In this document: piece by piece, positions 30,380-42,211 of the stretch
Layout: each line of letters begins with the position of its first letter
Numbering within the stretch: position 1 is the first letter of the stretch
From: Pholiota molesta
Lineage: Eukaryota; Basidiomycota; Agaricomycetes; Agaricales; Strophariaceae
Reading direction: 5' to 3'
Assembly (NCBI GenBank): GCA_014925825.1
Contig: JACGCK010000020.1
Location: 434,001 to 498,000 of the forward strand
Length of the DNA: 64,000 nucleotides
Notes under the pieces: generated by a model
Told to the model about the DNA's origin: nothing
Database searches by the model: none
The model's input: the letters and a program-made list of their open reading frames with translations, nothing else
Position numbers and translations under genes: made by a program

Positions 30380-32112
30380 ATGTCGCTCTTGAAGATAGCT
30401 GGTACGAAAATTGTCGATGAGCAAGGAAACGAAGTCGTTCTTCGCGGCGCCGGGCTTGGTGGCTGGATGAAGTATGTCAACTCTCTTTCCTCTGACATCT
30501 TCTCTGACGTATCAATTCCTTCAGCATGGAGAACTTCATTTCTGGTTAGTTGGCGTCGTCGACATCCATATGCTTAATTTAACCCATTGCGCAGGCTATC
30601 CTGGTTGTGAGCATCAGATCCGTGCCGCCCTCACCGAGACTATTGGCCAGGAAAAGTCGGATTTCTTCTTCGACAAGGTATGTCTTTCTGACAGTCAGCC
30701 CAACACTGGACCCAATCCATCGTCCTAGTTCCTCGAATATTTCTTCGAAGACGAAGACGCAGCCTTCTTCAAAAGCCTTGGACTAAACTGCATCCGACTG
30801 CCTTTCAATTATCGTCACTTCGAAGGTACTGATAGCCACATGCCGAGATTCTTTTTCGCATATTCATAATCCATTTTTTTAAAAGATGATATGAACCCAC
30901 GCGTCCTCAAAGAATCCGGCTTCAAGCATCTTGACCGCGTCATTAATATCTGTGCGAAGCACGGAATCTACACCATCCTGGATTTGCACACAGCACCTGG
31001 CGGACAGAACACCGACTGGCATGCCGACCATGGCAGCCATATTGCCAACTGTGAGTACTTGAACGATAACAAACGCTAAATTAATCGCGTTACCAGTCTG
31101 GAACCACAAGGATTTCCAGGACCGTGTCCTCTGGCTCTGGGGCGAGCTCGCAAAGCATTACAAGGACAACAAATGGATCGCGGGCTACAACCCCCTCAAC
31201 GAGCCCACCGACTCTAAGCACACCCGCCTCATTACGTTCTACAACAATGTCTACAAAGTCATCCGGGCCGCTGACCCAGATCACGCCCTCTTCTTTGACG
31301 CGAACACCTTCGCGTCTGACTTTTCCCACTTCGGGGACGCGCACAAGAACTGGGACAATACCGGCTATTCCATCCATGATTACACGAGCTTCGGGTTCCC
31401 CGCGTCTACCCAGGAGTACGTGGGGAGCGACGAACAGAAGAGAAGGCTGTACAGGAGTTACGAAAAGAAGAGGGAGTGGATGGACGCGCGCGGTTTGTGC
31501 GTGTGGAATGGGGAGTGGGGCCCTGTTTACGCGCGCAAGCCTTACGATGGTGAGGCCACGGATTCCATCAATAGGAGAAGATACCATGTCCTCAAGGATC
31601 AACTGGACATTTACAACAAGGTAACTTTTCTGTCCGATCTACGAAAGCAGTCGGCTCAAATGAATTCGCAGGATAAACTAAGCTGGTCCATCTGGCTGTA
31701 CAAAGACATTGGCTTCCAAGGCATGGTCTACATCTCGCCTTCCACGGCCTACATGCAGCGCTTCGCGACGTTCCTCGCCAAGAAGCACCGCCTCGCGGTC
31801 GACGCGTGGGGCGCGGACGACGCCGCCGTGCGCGACGTCTACGCGCCGCTGCAGGCGCACGTCGCGGCCGAGATCGACGCGAAGTACCGCGAGCTGTACC
31901 CGGGTCCCGTGTGGAAGGTCAACGAGCGCGTCACGCGCATCGCGCGGAACATCCTGATCAGCGAGTTCCTCGTGCAGGAGTGGGCGGACCATTTCGTCGG
32001 GCTGGACGAGCAGGCGCTCGATGCGCTCGCGGCGAGCTTCAAGTATGCGAACTGTGTGAAGCGGGAGGAGCTGAATGCGATTCTCACTGAGAATGCGAAG
32101 GCGGTGCAGTGA
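30380..32112 (+). CDS. Glycoside hydrolase family 5, exo-beta-1,3-glucanase-like
   Basis: Seven exons: 30380-30471, 30525-30544, 30595-30677, 30729-30825, 30886-31050, 31097-31620, 31672-32112; 1,422 nt, 473 residues. GH5 hallmarks in order: GLGGWMNMENF near the N-terminus, LGLNCIRLPFNY (strand 2), DLHTAPGGQN (strand 3), the acid/base Glu188 in NPLNEP, HDYTSFG, and the nucleophile Glu292 in WNGEWGP. There is no signal peptide (MSLLKIAGTKIVDEQG), so the enzyme is probably intracellular. The last 110 residues (YPGPVWKVNERVTRIARNIL to ELNAILTE) form an added C-terminal domain. Substrate is probably a beta-glucoside or beta-1,3-glucan; the subfamily is not certain. Exon 2 is a 20-nt microexon encoding most of MENFISG. 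Confidence 0.9.
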
Positions 32113-32537
32113 TTTCTTCGGACGTGAATCTGCGAAGTGCATTCGCTTCGGAGTTGGGTGGATAGGGCGTTTGACTGCAAGAAGTCGCCGCTTCGCATAC
32201 ATGGGCGCGCAATATATTTCAAAATGTAAAGACTTGATGTATCAGAACGAAGCATTGGCGTATCAACGTTATTCTATTGCTCTTATCTATGTAATATAAA
32301 CACTCCTTCCATGCTCACACACGCTGTAGTATGGTTTACATGGCTATGCACGCGACATTGTTGTCTTTCCGATTTGCTGGAGCGTGTTTGAACACCGTGA
32401 CCTCAGAACGGAAATGATGGCATGCCACAGCGGACCTCAGGCCTCAATTGTTGAATCTTGCTCTTGTGTTCTTCACTCAGTGCCTTATCGTTTACCGCTA
32501 CACGCTCCTCTAGTAAGGTCTTGCCAAGGACTTGAAT
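32113..32537. other. Intergenic region after GH5
   Basis: AT-rich 3' flank of the GH5 gene, then a short leader before the HET-domain fragment. Nothing else is visible. Confidence 0.5.
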
Positions 32538-33686
32538 ATGGATCACACTGGCAATGACAACAGCGTCTCATCCTCCGACATTGACACAAGCACAAGCGGT
32601 ACCAATGCAGGTGATTTAACTACCAAATTGCCTCGTCAGTATGAGCGAGACTACCAGGACTGACGGGATACATCTCGCGTTTATATGTACTAGATCGAGC
32701 CAGCGTTCTCATCACGGCCTTGAAAGAGTTCATTCTCCCTCTCATGCATGCCGCTCAAACATCAGAATTAGGTATACGTATGTAAAATTTGCGCTTTATG
32801 TGGATGTAATCTGACGTTCACATGTTGTCGGCCATAGGCAGTGGTCATAACACCAATGGTGATGCCTTCATCTGGTTCATCACCCGATAGCTCCAGATTT
32901 AATAGCTTCGTGCAGACATCAAGTATCGTACAAAGTTGGGGCCTGAAGCTCGACAACTTGTTATTGCACTGGAATTTTCCATCGCCTCGCTCCTAAACCC
33001 CCATCAGACCAACAGACTGAAAAGAAAGCAGGGAAGGTCGGTATATTCCTGCCGCTTATAGAAATAATTTATGAACAAGGCGACCTCAATGTTCATTTAA
33101 TTAGGAGACGAGGTGCCTAAAGAAGGAAAATTGGCCAGTATCCAGTCTACAGTCGTGGGGGATACATTCGGGCCTGCTATTTCCGAGGCTCAAGGTCAGC
33201 GGTCATGCATTTCAGTGCCCCAGGACATATATTCAAAGGCCACTTGTTCATGCTACAGCATCTGAAAAGCCCCTAATGCTAAGATTAGCGCTGGATGAAG
33301 CGCGCTCTCGTGTCTTCAATAAGATGCTTCGTTTGTTGGTCTTCGACTCAGATGGCTCCGCAATCCGACTCTTGGATCGGAATGCGATCTGGGATCGCGT
33401 CTCCACGTCGATGGAAGCTGACTTCAATGAGGATCGAAGAAGGCCCGGGAATTTGCGCCGATATGTACACGAAGAAAAGTCAAACTTCATTGAAAATACG
33501 GAACTTGTCGCATTACATGCGAGATACGCCATCCTATCGCATACCTGGCTCCATGATACACCGGACGAAGTCACTTACTCTGACTGGAAAAGCGGCACAT
33601 TCAAGGCACATTCGACATGTCCCAAGGACAGCAGCGTAGTATTTGTATCTCAATTTGTTTTGCATTTTTTCATGTTCAAAATATGA
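32538..33686 (+). pseudogene. HET-domain protein, truncated
   Basis: An ATG at 32538 opens a Ser/Thr-rich frame (MDHTGNDNSVSSSD). With introns it can be joined to ASVLITALKEFILPLMHAA. Downstream, the long frame 33276-33686 contains VALHARYAILSHTWL and DEVTYSDWKSG, the start of a heterokaryon-incompatibility (HET) domain in the basidiomycete form. The frame ends soon after, at FMFKI, where a HET domain normally continues for about 120 residues. The remaining domain is absent: the next 80 bp lead into the 3' end of the minus-strand membrane-protein gene. HET proteins act in non-self recognition and cell death. Exon joins between 32620 and 33276 are uncertain. Confidence 0.55.
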
Positions 33687-33765
33687 CAACTTCTTTCCCC
33701 AATAACAGTCTGGCTGTAATAATACACGTATCCTGTTAATACATCCGTATAAAAGTCTATCATGA

Positions 33766-35802
33766 TCAAATATCCGAGGCCACTCCGATCTCCAGATCCA
33801 ATTTTTTAGGTGACCTGGCGTCCAGTCCAGTACCACTCCCACCACTAACACTGGCACACTCACCATCACCACCGCCACCGCCGACCGGGTGCACCATGTA
33901 CGACACGGACATCATCTCCAGCCCGGGCTCCGCGATCGTCATATGCGTGCTCAGCCGGCTATCGTCGAACGACGCGAACACGCTCCCGTTCGAGGCGCGG
34001 TTCGTCATGTTCGCGGCGGCCTTCTGCTTGAGGATCAGGAGGAGCACGCGGTTGCTCAGGATGGAGTGCAGCACGCGCTGGGGTCTAGGGGGTGCATGGG
34101 CGTCAGATGTCGGTTTCGGGCTTTGCTGATGAAGGGAAGAGAGCGGCGGCTTACGTCGAGAAGAAGTTGGCGTACATTCTCTGCAGGGGGGTTCAAAACC
34201 TTGCTAGTGGAGTGAAGCAAGAGCAGCGGACTTACTGGTGCGAGGATGGGCACGAGGACATTAGCCATCGATACCACTGCGTCAAGCGGTGAGTACGGGC
34301 AGAGGAAGAGAAGCAGCTTATTTGCATAAGTACGCACATAGGAGATAAAGATAGAACATGAGTCCTGCGAGATACAATTTCTCCGCGTGAGTACATGCAG
34401 CAAGGAGCAAGGTTTGGATATAAGCGCACCTTCGCGATACAGCTGGATAACCCAGCGTGATTGGGAGTACCGCACTATACAACACATAAGTAAGCCCCTC
34501 GCATCATGTCTTCGGAACACCACACTTACGATCCCGGTACGCCTTGATTGCGGTCAGAACAGCCATGGCTGCGAAAAAAACCTGGTCAGACACCTTGAAT
34601 TCGAGACAGAGCAAAAACACCACCCAACTCGTTTCGGATATCGCTAAGGAAATATAAGCAATGATAACAATGCTGCTCGCTGATTTTATATGACATCCAG
34701 GAGCAGTTGACATCATATCTTGTGGGTTTGAGTAGTCAGCAAGCGCTGGAAGATAAAAAAAAAGACGCCCATCACCCACATACTATAGATTTAAACTCGA
34801 GATGAGTGGCGATAATCGCAGAAGTGAAGGTAAGCTAAGGAGTAAATTCCAGACGGTGCAGTCAGATGATACTGATACTACTCACCATACCCGTAGGGCT
34901 AAGAGAAACGGAGCTCTCACCACAGATGATATGCAGAGGATGACCAGAACAGCACGTTTGCCCTCCCAAATCGCATACGTCCGCAGAAGGAGAATCACTA
35001 TAACGACAGCATCAGGCCGTGAGGAATGGCCATGCACTCGCTCAAGTTAGGCGTACCTTCAGAGATGATGATTCCACACACGATGAACCCTGCAAGAACG
35101 CGGTTGGTAAGCATACCACGAAGACACAGTTGATAGAGCGAATGTGTGGCGCACAAGTAACGACTCTGTATTGCTTCATGCATGTCTAAAGGGAGCCTCA
35201 CAGTGAGAACGCGCATCCTGGGTTGGTAGGGCAACGACAGCGCACCTCGAGGGAATTGACTGCCAGCTTCACTGGAGGGAACGCACGCATCGTACGCGTA
35301 AGTTCAGGTGGTGGCTCGGCGAATAGGGATGAGGAGGGAAACGTACGTCTGAGCGCCATGAAGGTGTCGATGAAAGGAAGGTAGCGGTTGAGGATGAAGA
35401 GAACGGTGCCAGCGGACCATTGGGAGGGGGATGTCCAGACATATGCCAGCTACGTATCGCGACGCGTTCGTGCGGGATTGACGCGGAGCAGATTAGCAAG
35501 ACGATCCCGGAAGCGAGAAAGGAGGAGAAGGTGCGTTTGAATTAGATGGTGTTAGGATGCAGACAGCAAGCAGTGGGATATCCGCACCTCTTGGTCGAAT
35601 GTGCAAAGAAAGTCATATACCTGAACCGCACACACTATCAGCAAACCACACAAATAGAAGTGAAACTGCACGCACTAAAAGAGTGGAAAACGCGACGAGC
35701 GTGCTCTGTACAAGCTGGGTCTCCGTATTGACAATAATCTACACCATTGTCAATACCCCGCATCTGCGTCAATTCTGGGGCTACGAAACGCACCGTAGAC
35801 AT
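33766..35802 (-). CDS. DUF6533-type multi-pass membrane protein
   Basis: Minus-strand gene with many small exons. The 5' exons that splice cleanly are 35802-35794, 35738-35676, 35620-35588, 35449-35347 and 35271-35246. Together they read MSTIIVNTETQLVQ, LLVYDFLCTFDQE, AYVWTSPSQWSAG and FILNRYLPFIDTF, which is the DUF6533 signature. Further blocks follow in order: GFIVCGIIISE, VILLLRTYAIW (about 34950), APGCHIKSASSIVIIAY, AIKAYRD, RWVIQLYREG, ANVLVPILAP and NRVLLLILKQKA. The order and hydrophobic spacing give about seven membrane segments and a soluble tail that ends at 33766. Joins between about 35245 and 34100 are approximate. Such proteins are abundant in basidiomycetes; a receptor-like role is often suggested but unproved. 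The first exon codes only Met-Ser-Thr. Confidence 0.7.
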
Positions 35803-36305
35803 CACCGCCGGGTAGTACACTTCGCAGACAGAACCATTGACCACTGGCGGGGTGTCGACTCGAAAACAAGGCGGGCAGAGTGCGGTGCGTGGGGGCAGGA
35901 AGCAAGCGAGATTTGCGGCTTACCGACGGGTAGTTTTTCCCAGCCGCTGTGAGCTTCGATTCGGCCTCATAGGGGCTACAAGAAGGTTAGCTCGTCGTGG
36001 TTTATAATTAGCACGGCCAAAGGCATTAACCATTATTAGCTCAACGTGGCGTCCGGGCGAGCTTGAATCCGATTCGGCCATTCGCGTCCATCCACGACCA
36101 CAACCACGCGAGGCGCGCACCCGTGTTGGCCTTCTCGTTGGGCCCCGGGCTTTCCTCAATCGCTCATTATTCACGGCTCTCAAGAAATGAATACTTGTTT
36201 TATTCCCAACTGCCTGGCGTGCTGCTGATAATACCTTCTACTTACTTGATGGGCCGGCATGATCGCCTCCACATGGGTTTCTAAAGCCTTGAGGCTTGAG
36301 GTAAA

Positions 36306-36472
36306 AAGGCCGGGGCTATATGTTGAAGCAAAGTTTGTGTTCATAGAAGCCCAAGTTCTCCACGCATCGACGCCACGCATTCATGTTTTTCGGAGATGAG
36401 GCTGGCATCGAATCTAAATTTTGTGATGGGGTTCAGTTGCGGCTTGGTGGCAGAATATTATAGGAGATAAAC
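36306..36472. repeat. Degenerate direct repeat, copy 1
   Basis: This segment and 38433-38604 share, in the same order, AGGCCGGGGCT, GCATTCATG/GCATTCGTG, TTCGGAGATGAGGC, GCATC, and GGGATAA/GGAGATAA-type words with similar spacing. They are clearly related but diverged. The nature (old duplication or dispersed element) is not known. Confidence 0.6.
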
Positions 36473-38432
36473 CATGAGTTATGGAGAGACCGGGGCAGGT
36501 ATCTGCGTGTGTAGTATCTAACGGAATGGTCGGAGAGTGGCTTGAATAATGACTTCTTGGTTTTTATATGTACATTAGATGTTTGACCAAATTTGAAAGA
36601 TAACAATCGAAGAGTTTGAATCTGTGCAAGATGACCCGTAAAGATTCAGGAAATAGCAATGGCTCAAGAGTACAGATCATCGACTACACAAAGTAATCGG
36701 CCAAAAATGCTCCAGCATCGCCATATCATGCTTAGGTAGTCGATAACGCGCCGCATCAGCTCACATTCACAGACAGACACACACAGACGGAACAGCGGAC
36801 GGGCGGATACCGGATAGAGTGGATATGTATCAAGCACGGGAAAGTGAACATCGGGACGGCGCTTCGCGGCGCGCATGTACGAGTATACGACATGCGCCTG
36901 CGCGTACGCCGGCGTCGCGCGCGCGCCTCGGAACTCGGTCTGCAGCACCAACCAGGATGGAGGAGGGTGCGGTGCGGTGCCCGTCCGTCCGCCCACCCTG
37001 GCCAGACATTACCCTTCTCGCTCCGCGCGAGCGATCCACAATGTGCGCCCGCACTAAGGACGTCCAGGCAGGCCGCCGCCGCCGCCGCCGCCCGCGTCCG
37101 GGAAGAAGCTAGGGTCTCAAGAAAGAGCGCGGTGTCCGCTGCGCGCATGGCGCGTGGGTCCGGCTGCGTTCTTGCGGTCGTCCATGAAGTGCGGAAGGAC
37201 GGGGACGGGGATGGTTCGGCCGTCGAGAGCTAGACACCGCCGGCTCCGCCCGATTGCCTGGTCCGCGTTGGCCTGCATGCATCGCGGAGTGGGAGGATGC
37301 GGACGGGGCTGGGTGGTGGATGGTGGGCAGCGGTGACAGCATTCTGGTGTTGTTGAACTGCATGCGGCGTAAGTTCACTGAGGAGCTCGAAGTTGGGGTG
37401 GGGTTTGGGGGCCGCCGCTGAGGCGGACTCGGAGGCGGGTGGGGTGGCTGCGAGGCGGCAATGCAGCGTTCACGTCCCGTCATCAGACAAGTAAGATGGT
37501 GCGGTGCGGATGCTGAGCGGGATTTGGTATTTGGGAGACGACGGGGATACACCCTGTCCGCACGTCCTTCCTTCCTCCTCCCACGGGAGATAGGCCTGCC
37601 ACCCACCACACCATACGTGGAAAGGCTGTGCTCGTTGCAGGCCTCTCGTCCTCCGCGCCATCGAGGTCTAGGCGGGGTGTGTCCCCGGAGTGGATAGGCG
37701 GGAAGCGTCGGGGTGGGGATGGCGCATCCCTGAAGATGGACTCGGAGGAGTGTTTGGCTTTGGTGTGCGGACTGTGAAGCGCCAGCGAGCGGGGCGTTGG
37801 GATTGGGGGCCGCCTTGGTGTGGGACGTGCGAGACGCGATGGGGATGGGATGGCGGCGGAGGCGATGGCGGCTATGGCGCCTGGCTAGAGGAGGCGGGCT
37901 GGCGGCACGTCTTCCGACGTGGGGAGGGTGGGGGCACGGCTTCGACGGCGTTGTTTGAGTTGGCGCGGAGTTATGGTAGGGCGCAATTCTACAGGATAAG
38001 GTAGGGATTGAATCAGGCGGTGATCAGTGTGCGTTTCTGCGAGCGCGTCCGGGAACGGATTTGAGGTCTGAGCGGTAAGCGACCTTTTGTATGAGTAGAG
38101 ACAGATGCTCTGCCACGCTTGCCTCCGCCCCGCGCGCGCCCTGCAGCACGCTATCGTATGTAGGGGTACATACGGACCTGATGATGAATCGACATGGTGC
38201 GCGTTGAGTGCGTACTGGTGTTCTTGAAGGAGGTGCGCGCCGTTTTGGAGGGAGGATATGGGCTGCTCGACGATTGCGGCGGTGTCTGCACACGCGTATG
38301 TAGAATGTAGAAGGGAACGCGGCCGCCATGGATATCGTCATGCGTCAGTACTGAGTATTGCGCTCGTACTCCTTGGTTCCTTCACCAGAATCGTTTTTGC
38401 TGGCTGCGCTAATGTCTGCCGGCCCTGGCCTG

Positions 38433-38604
38433 GAGGCCGGGGCTGGCTGCGTGTTGACGTTAAGTTCGTAGAAATGAAGGCAAGGGCAGCCCCGCATGGA
38501 GGCCATGCATTCGTGCTGTTCGGAGATGAGGCGAGCATCAAATTCGAAATTTGAAATGGGATGACATTTCGTACATGGTGGCATTATTATGGCAAGGGAT
38601 AAGC
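38433..38604. repeat. Degenerate direct repeat, copy 2
   Basis: Counterpart of 36306-36472, about 2.1 kb downstream in the same orientation; see that entry for the shared blocks. Confidence 0.6.
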
Positions 38605-39457
38605 CCTTCGTCGTGAGAGTGGGTCGTATCCAACAGTGGCCACACAGACCCGGGGGCACCGGGCTACGAGATGGCTGTTGGTATTGGAGTGTAGCACACC
38701 TCAGTCATGAAAGCTCCATGCGCATGTGCGTGTAGACTTGGAGCGAGAAATGCAAGTGTGAACGGACGGCACGGCGAGGCTGCGCGTGCATCGATAGCAG
38801 CGAGTATGCAGGTGACAGGGACATTCTTTGATCATCGATAATCGGTCTATGATCAGGGAGGCTATGGATAGACCTGGGAAGCCAGGCCGAGGGGTGGCAT
38901 CAAGAAGCGCGGAAGGAGGATCGGCGAATTCATCGGACACACGAATTCCTCGAAGGGAATGGAAGTGTAGTGGCACTTGAATCCAGGCGCCGTCAGAGTA
39001 AGGGAAGACAGAAAAAAAAACGAAGGAAAGAACTCATGATCACGGACGCTGAGTATGAACACACATACGCGTCACTTCTGCCACTGGAGACGAGCACCAC
39101 CAATTTGAAAGTGGTGGGTCACCGGTCATTAATAGCAGGCTACGCGATTCGCGGTCCCAAGCGGGGCTTCGATTGGTTCATTGTGCGGCCGGGGCGATAA
39201 CGCGGGGAAGGGAATACGGGGTGTCGAAAGCATTACCACATGGTGTGCAGCTATGCAGTTCGTCTGGGCACAGAGCCCTACAGAGTCTCACAGAGCCCAG
39301 ATGCAAGCAGAGGGAGCTGGGTGGAGGCGTGTGAAGGATGCGGAGACGGGATGTGGGGAAACCCCGGATGGCACGCGGGCACTTTCGGGATATGAGTTAG
39401 TGGCACGGTTGGCCGGGGAACGCCGAAGTCTTTTGGTCCTGACCACCACCGACGACG

Positions 39458-41882
39458 ATGAGCCGCTCCATGCGCCAGCGTCTGCCCCTCTACCACTCGC
39501 TGCACCGGCCCTCGTCGCACCCGCTCTCCACCCTCGCCGCCTCGCCCCCGTCCACCTCCCGCCCCGTCCTCTCCTCGCCCCCGCGCCTGCCCAGCGAGGC
39601 CCCGAAGCAGAGCCCCCACTCCCAGCTCGCCCTCACCCAGCCCGCCCCGGGGCTCCAGCAGGCGCCCCTCTTCCCGTACACCCCGCCCATCCTCGCCCCC
39701 GCCCGCGCCCCCGCCGAGGCGCCCCCGTCCGCCGCCGTCCCGCACCCCGCCCCGGACACCCCCCGCGCGCACAAGCGCGCGCGCCTGGCGTACCAGCTCG
39801 ACGTCGGCGCCTACGGCATCCCCAAGAGCCGCCCCGCACCCGCCGCCCCGCACCACCACCCGCACCGCGGCTTCCACTCCCGCGCGGCGCCGCCGGTGCC
39901 GCACACGCACCGCTCGGTGCAGGTCGGCGAGGATGCGTATTTCGTGATGCAGAATGCGATGGGCATCGCGGACGGCGTGGGCGGGTGGGCAAGGGTCGCG
40001 CCGCAGGCTGCGCCGCAGCACCCGACGCCGAGCGCGCTCTTTTCGAGGCGGCTGATGCACTTCTGCGCCGCGGAGCTGGAGGCGCTGGACGCTGCCCTCG
40101 AGGAGGCGGAGGACGCTGCGTTGTCTGCGGCGGGCCCAGCCGGCGGTGCGGGTGTGCGTCCGCCGACGACGACCCGCTTTTCGTTCGAGCACCATCTCAA
40201 GCCGCGGCCGGCGCCGCCGCCCCAGCCCATCCGCGCTGACCCGTACGCGTATGCGTTTGCGGAGCTGGAGGACTCGTTAGATGAGCTCGCGGACGGAATA
40301 GATGTGCTGCAGATCCTGGAGCGCGCGTACGATAGCACCGTCCGCGCGCACGTCGCGCCGCCGTCGACGTCGGCGGCTTCCCCCACGCCCCTGACGACCG
40401 GGTCGTCGACCGCGCTGCTTGCGGTGCTCGACCATCCGCCGGCGGGCCCGTTGAAGCAGTCCCCGGAGGCGCCGCACCGGAATTATGCGGCTGGTTCGTT
40501 GCCGTTGCCCGTTGCGCCTAGCGTGGCCGATCCTGCAGAGCCGGACCAAGCGCATGCGGAGGCGCACACGATAGAGCCGATGGGATCTGGTTGCGACGCG
40601 GTGGTACATATAGCGCATCTGGGCGACTGTATGGGCATGCTGGTGCGCGGGGACAAGATCGTGTGGCGGAGCGATGAGATGTGGTGGGGGGTGAGTTGTC
40701 TTTGTCTTTTTTTATAATCGTCTCGCTAACATAATTTTTATCCTATAGTACAACCACCCCCTGCAGCTGGGCCCTCCGCCAGCCGTACACCTCACCCCGC
40801 CCCCTCCTACACCTACACACCCCGCGCCACCCACACCCACACCCCCGCGCCATGCACCACGCAACTGCACCCGCCCCACGCAGCAGCTGCGGCGCCGCAG
40901 TCCGCGTCCGCGCGCCCGGCCGCGCCGCATGGAGTGGAGACAGGGGATGCAAAGCCAAAGCTGATCCCGCTCCCGGTGCGCCCGCACACCGTGACGCTCC
41001 CCGTGCGCGCGGGGGACGTGCTGATCCTCGCGAGCGACGGGCTGGGGATAACCTGTGGGACGAGGATGTGCTGGATGAGGTGGTTAGGGTGCGTAAGGCG
41101 GGGGGTGGTGGTCGGGGTGGGTTTTCGGTGATGGCGGCGGTGGGTGTGGAGGGTGGTGTGGAGGGTGAGGGGGAGGGGCAAGAGGGAAGGGAGGGGGAGG
41201 GCACGATGGAGGGCCTGAGAAGGGCGTTTGCGGGGCTCCACGCGGGGGATGGGGTCAGCACCGCTGCTGCTGCGGCTTCTGCGCCTGGCGCCACCGCGGC
41301 GTACCCCTCGCCCCCCGCGTCCCCGCCGCCTCTGCGCTCCGCGTCGTTGGCGGAGGCGGAGGGGTCGACGTCGGCGGCGTTCAAGAGCAAGGCGTTCGCG
41401 AGCACGCTCGCGGAGGCGCTGTGTTCCCGTGCGAAGCGTGTGTCGGAGCGGAGGCCGGGGGCGCCTGGGAGGAGGGGTGCGCGGGAGGGGGTGGGGTGGG
41501 TGTGGATCCTGAGAGGGGTGTGAAGGCGGAGGCGGATGCGCAGCCAGAGAGGAAAGTGGGGACGGCGGAGGGGCCTGTCGCGGAGGGGGAGGTGCCGTTC
41601 GGGCGGCGGGCGGCGCTGGCGGGGCGGGTGTTTCGCGGGGGGAAGTCGGATGGTGAGTTCCGCGTTCCTGTTTTTTGGGGGGGTGTTTTTTGGGATGTGG
41701 ATGGATGGCTGATTGTGTGGGGTTTTTTTTTGGTAGATATATCGGTGATCGTGGCGGTTATCTCGCCGGCGGCGGTGTGTGGGGCGGTGGAGGCGGAGGG
41801 TGGTGGTGTTGGGACTACCGCGGCTGAGGCCAAGCCGGCCGCTGCTGCTGCTGTGGCTCCGCGCGCTGAGGGAGGTGCGTAA
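39458..41882 (+). CDS. PP2C-type phosphatase, Ptc7-like, with apparent frameshifts
   Basis: Exon 1 runs 39458-40690 (411 codons); later exons start at 40749 and 41737, with introns 40691-40748 and 41653-41736. PP2C motifs in order: GIADGVGGW, GSSTALLAVL, AHLGDCMGMLV, LASDGLG followed by DNLWDEDVLDEVV, and DDISVIVAVISP at the end. The metal-binding Asp residues are present. Motif order and the long Pro/Ala-rich N-terminus fit Ptc7, a mitochondrial phosphatase acting on coenzyme Q biosynthesis. Frame changes occur once between about 40800 and 40910 (which could instead be an intron ending at the AG before 40896), once inside LASDGLG-DNLWDED at about 41041-41050 in a run of four G, and once between about 41440 and 41640. 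Each equals one missing base. Consensus error is more likely than decay, because motifs on both sides are intact. Confidence 0.8.
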
Positions 41883-42211
41883 GCGCGCGACCCATAGTGG
41901 GGTGGCGGTGTGTGCTCGTGCGTCTAGCGTCCCGCCGCCCTAGCCGTTTTCTGCGTGCAGCAGTATTGATGGAGGGCGCACAATGTGTATGGGGGGCACT
42001 GTGCCCTGCCTGGACTGGGTTAGATGGGAAGGTGGGGGATGGAAGGCGATGGATGAAGAAAAAATGTACTACTATCTGTTGGAGGTGTGCTTTGATTTAT
42101 TCGGACGGATTGCGCCGTGGGTTGTGCTTGTGCGGTGTTTCTTGTGTATATGTGTATGTGTAGTGTAATATAGATTCTTGGTTTTGGGTTTGTTACAATT
42201 GTTACAAAGTG
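41883..42211. other. 3' flank of the PP2C gene
   Basis: T/G-rich DNA ending in a TTGTTACAATTGTTACAA tract. No gene is seen. Confidence 0.5.

Larger units (their letters stand above)
35803..39457. other. 3.6-kb intergenic region, no certain gene
   Basis: 36660-38000 is GC-rich and open in several frames on both strands, with a GCC-run microsatellite at about 37072-37092. No frame shows a known family or a consistent splice pattern. Two related segments lie at 36306-36472 and 38433-38604. 38700-39450 contains only short frames. A gene with unusual codon use cannot be excluded around 36900-37600. Confidence 0.4.

Noticed and set aside
36756..37697. GC-rich frames with Ala and Arg runs on both strands
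   Set aside because: High GC removes stops in all frames; the runs come from GCC microsatellites and no conserved block is seen.
39181..40239. 352-codon frame overlapping the phosphatase N-terminus
   Set aside because: It is a shadow frame of the GC-rich PP2C exon; the frame from 39458 carries the PP2C motifs.
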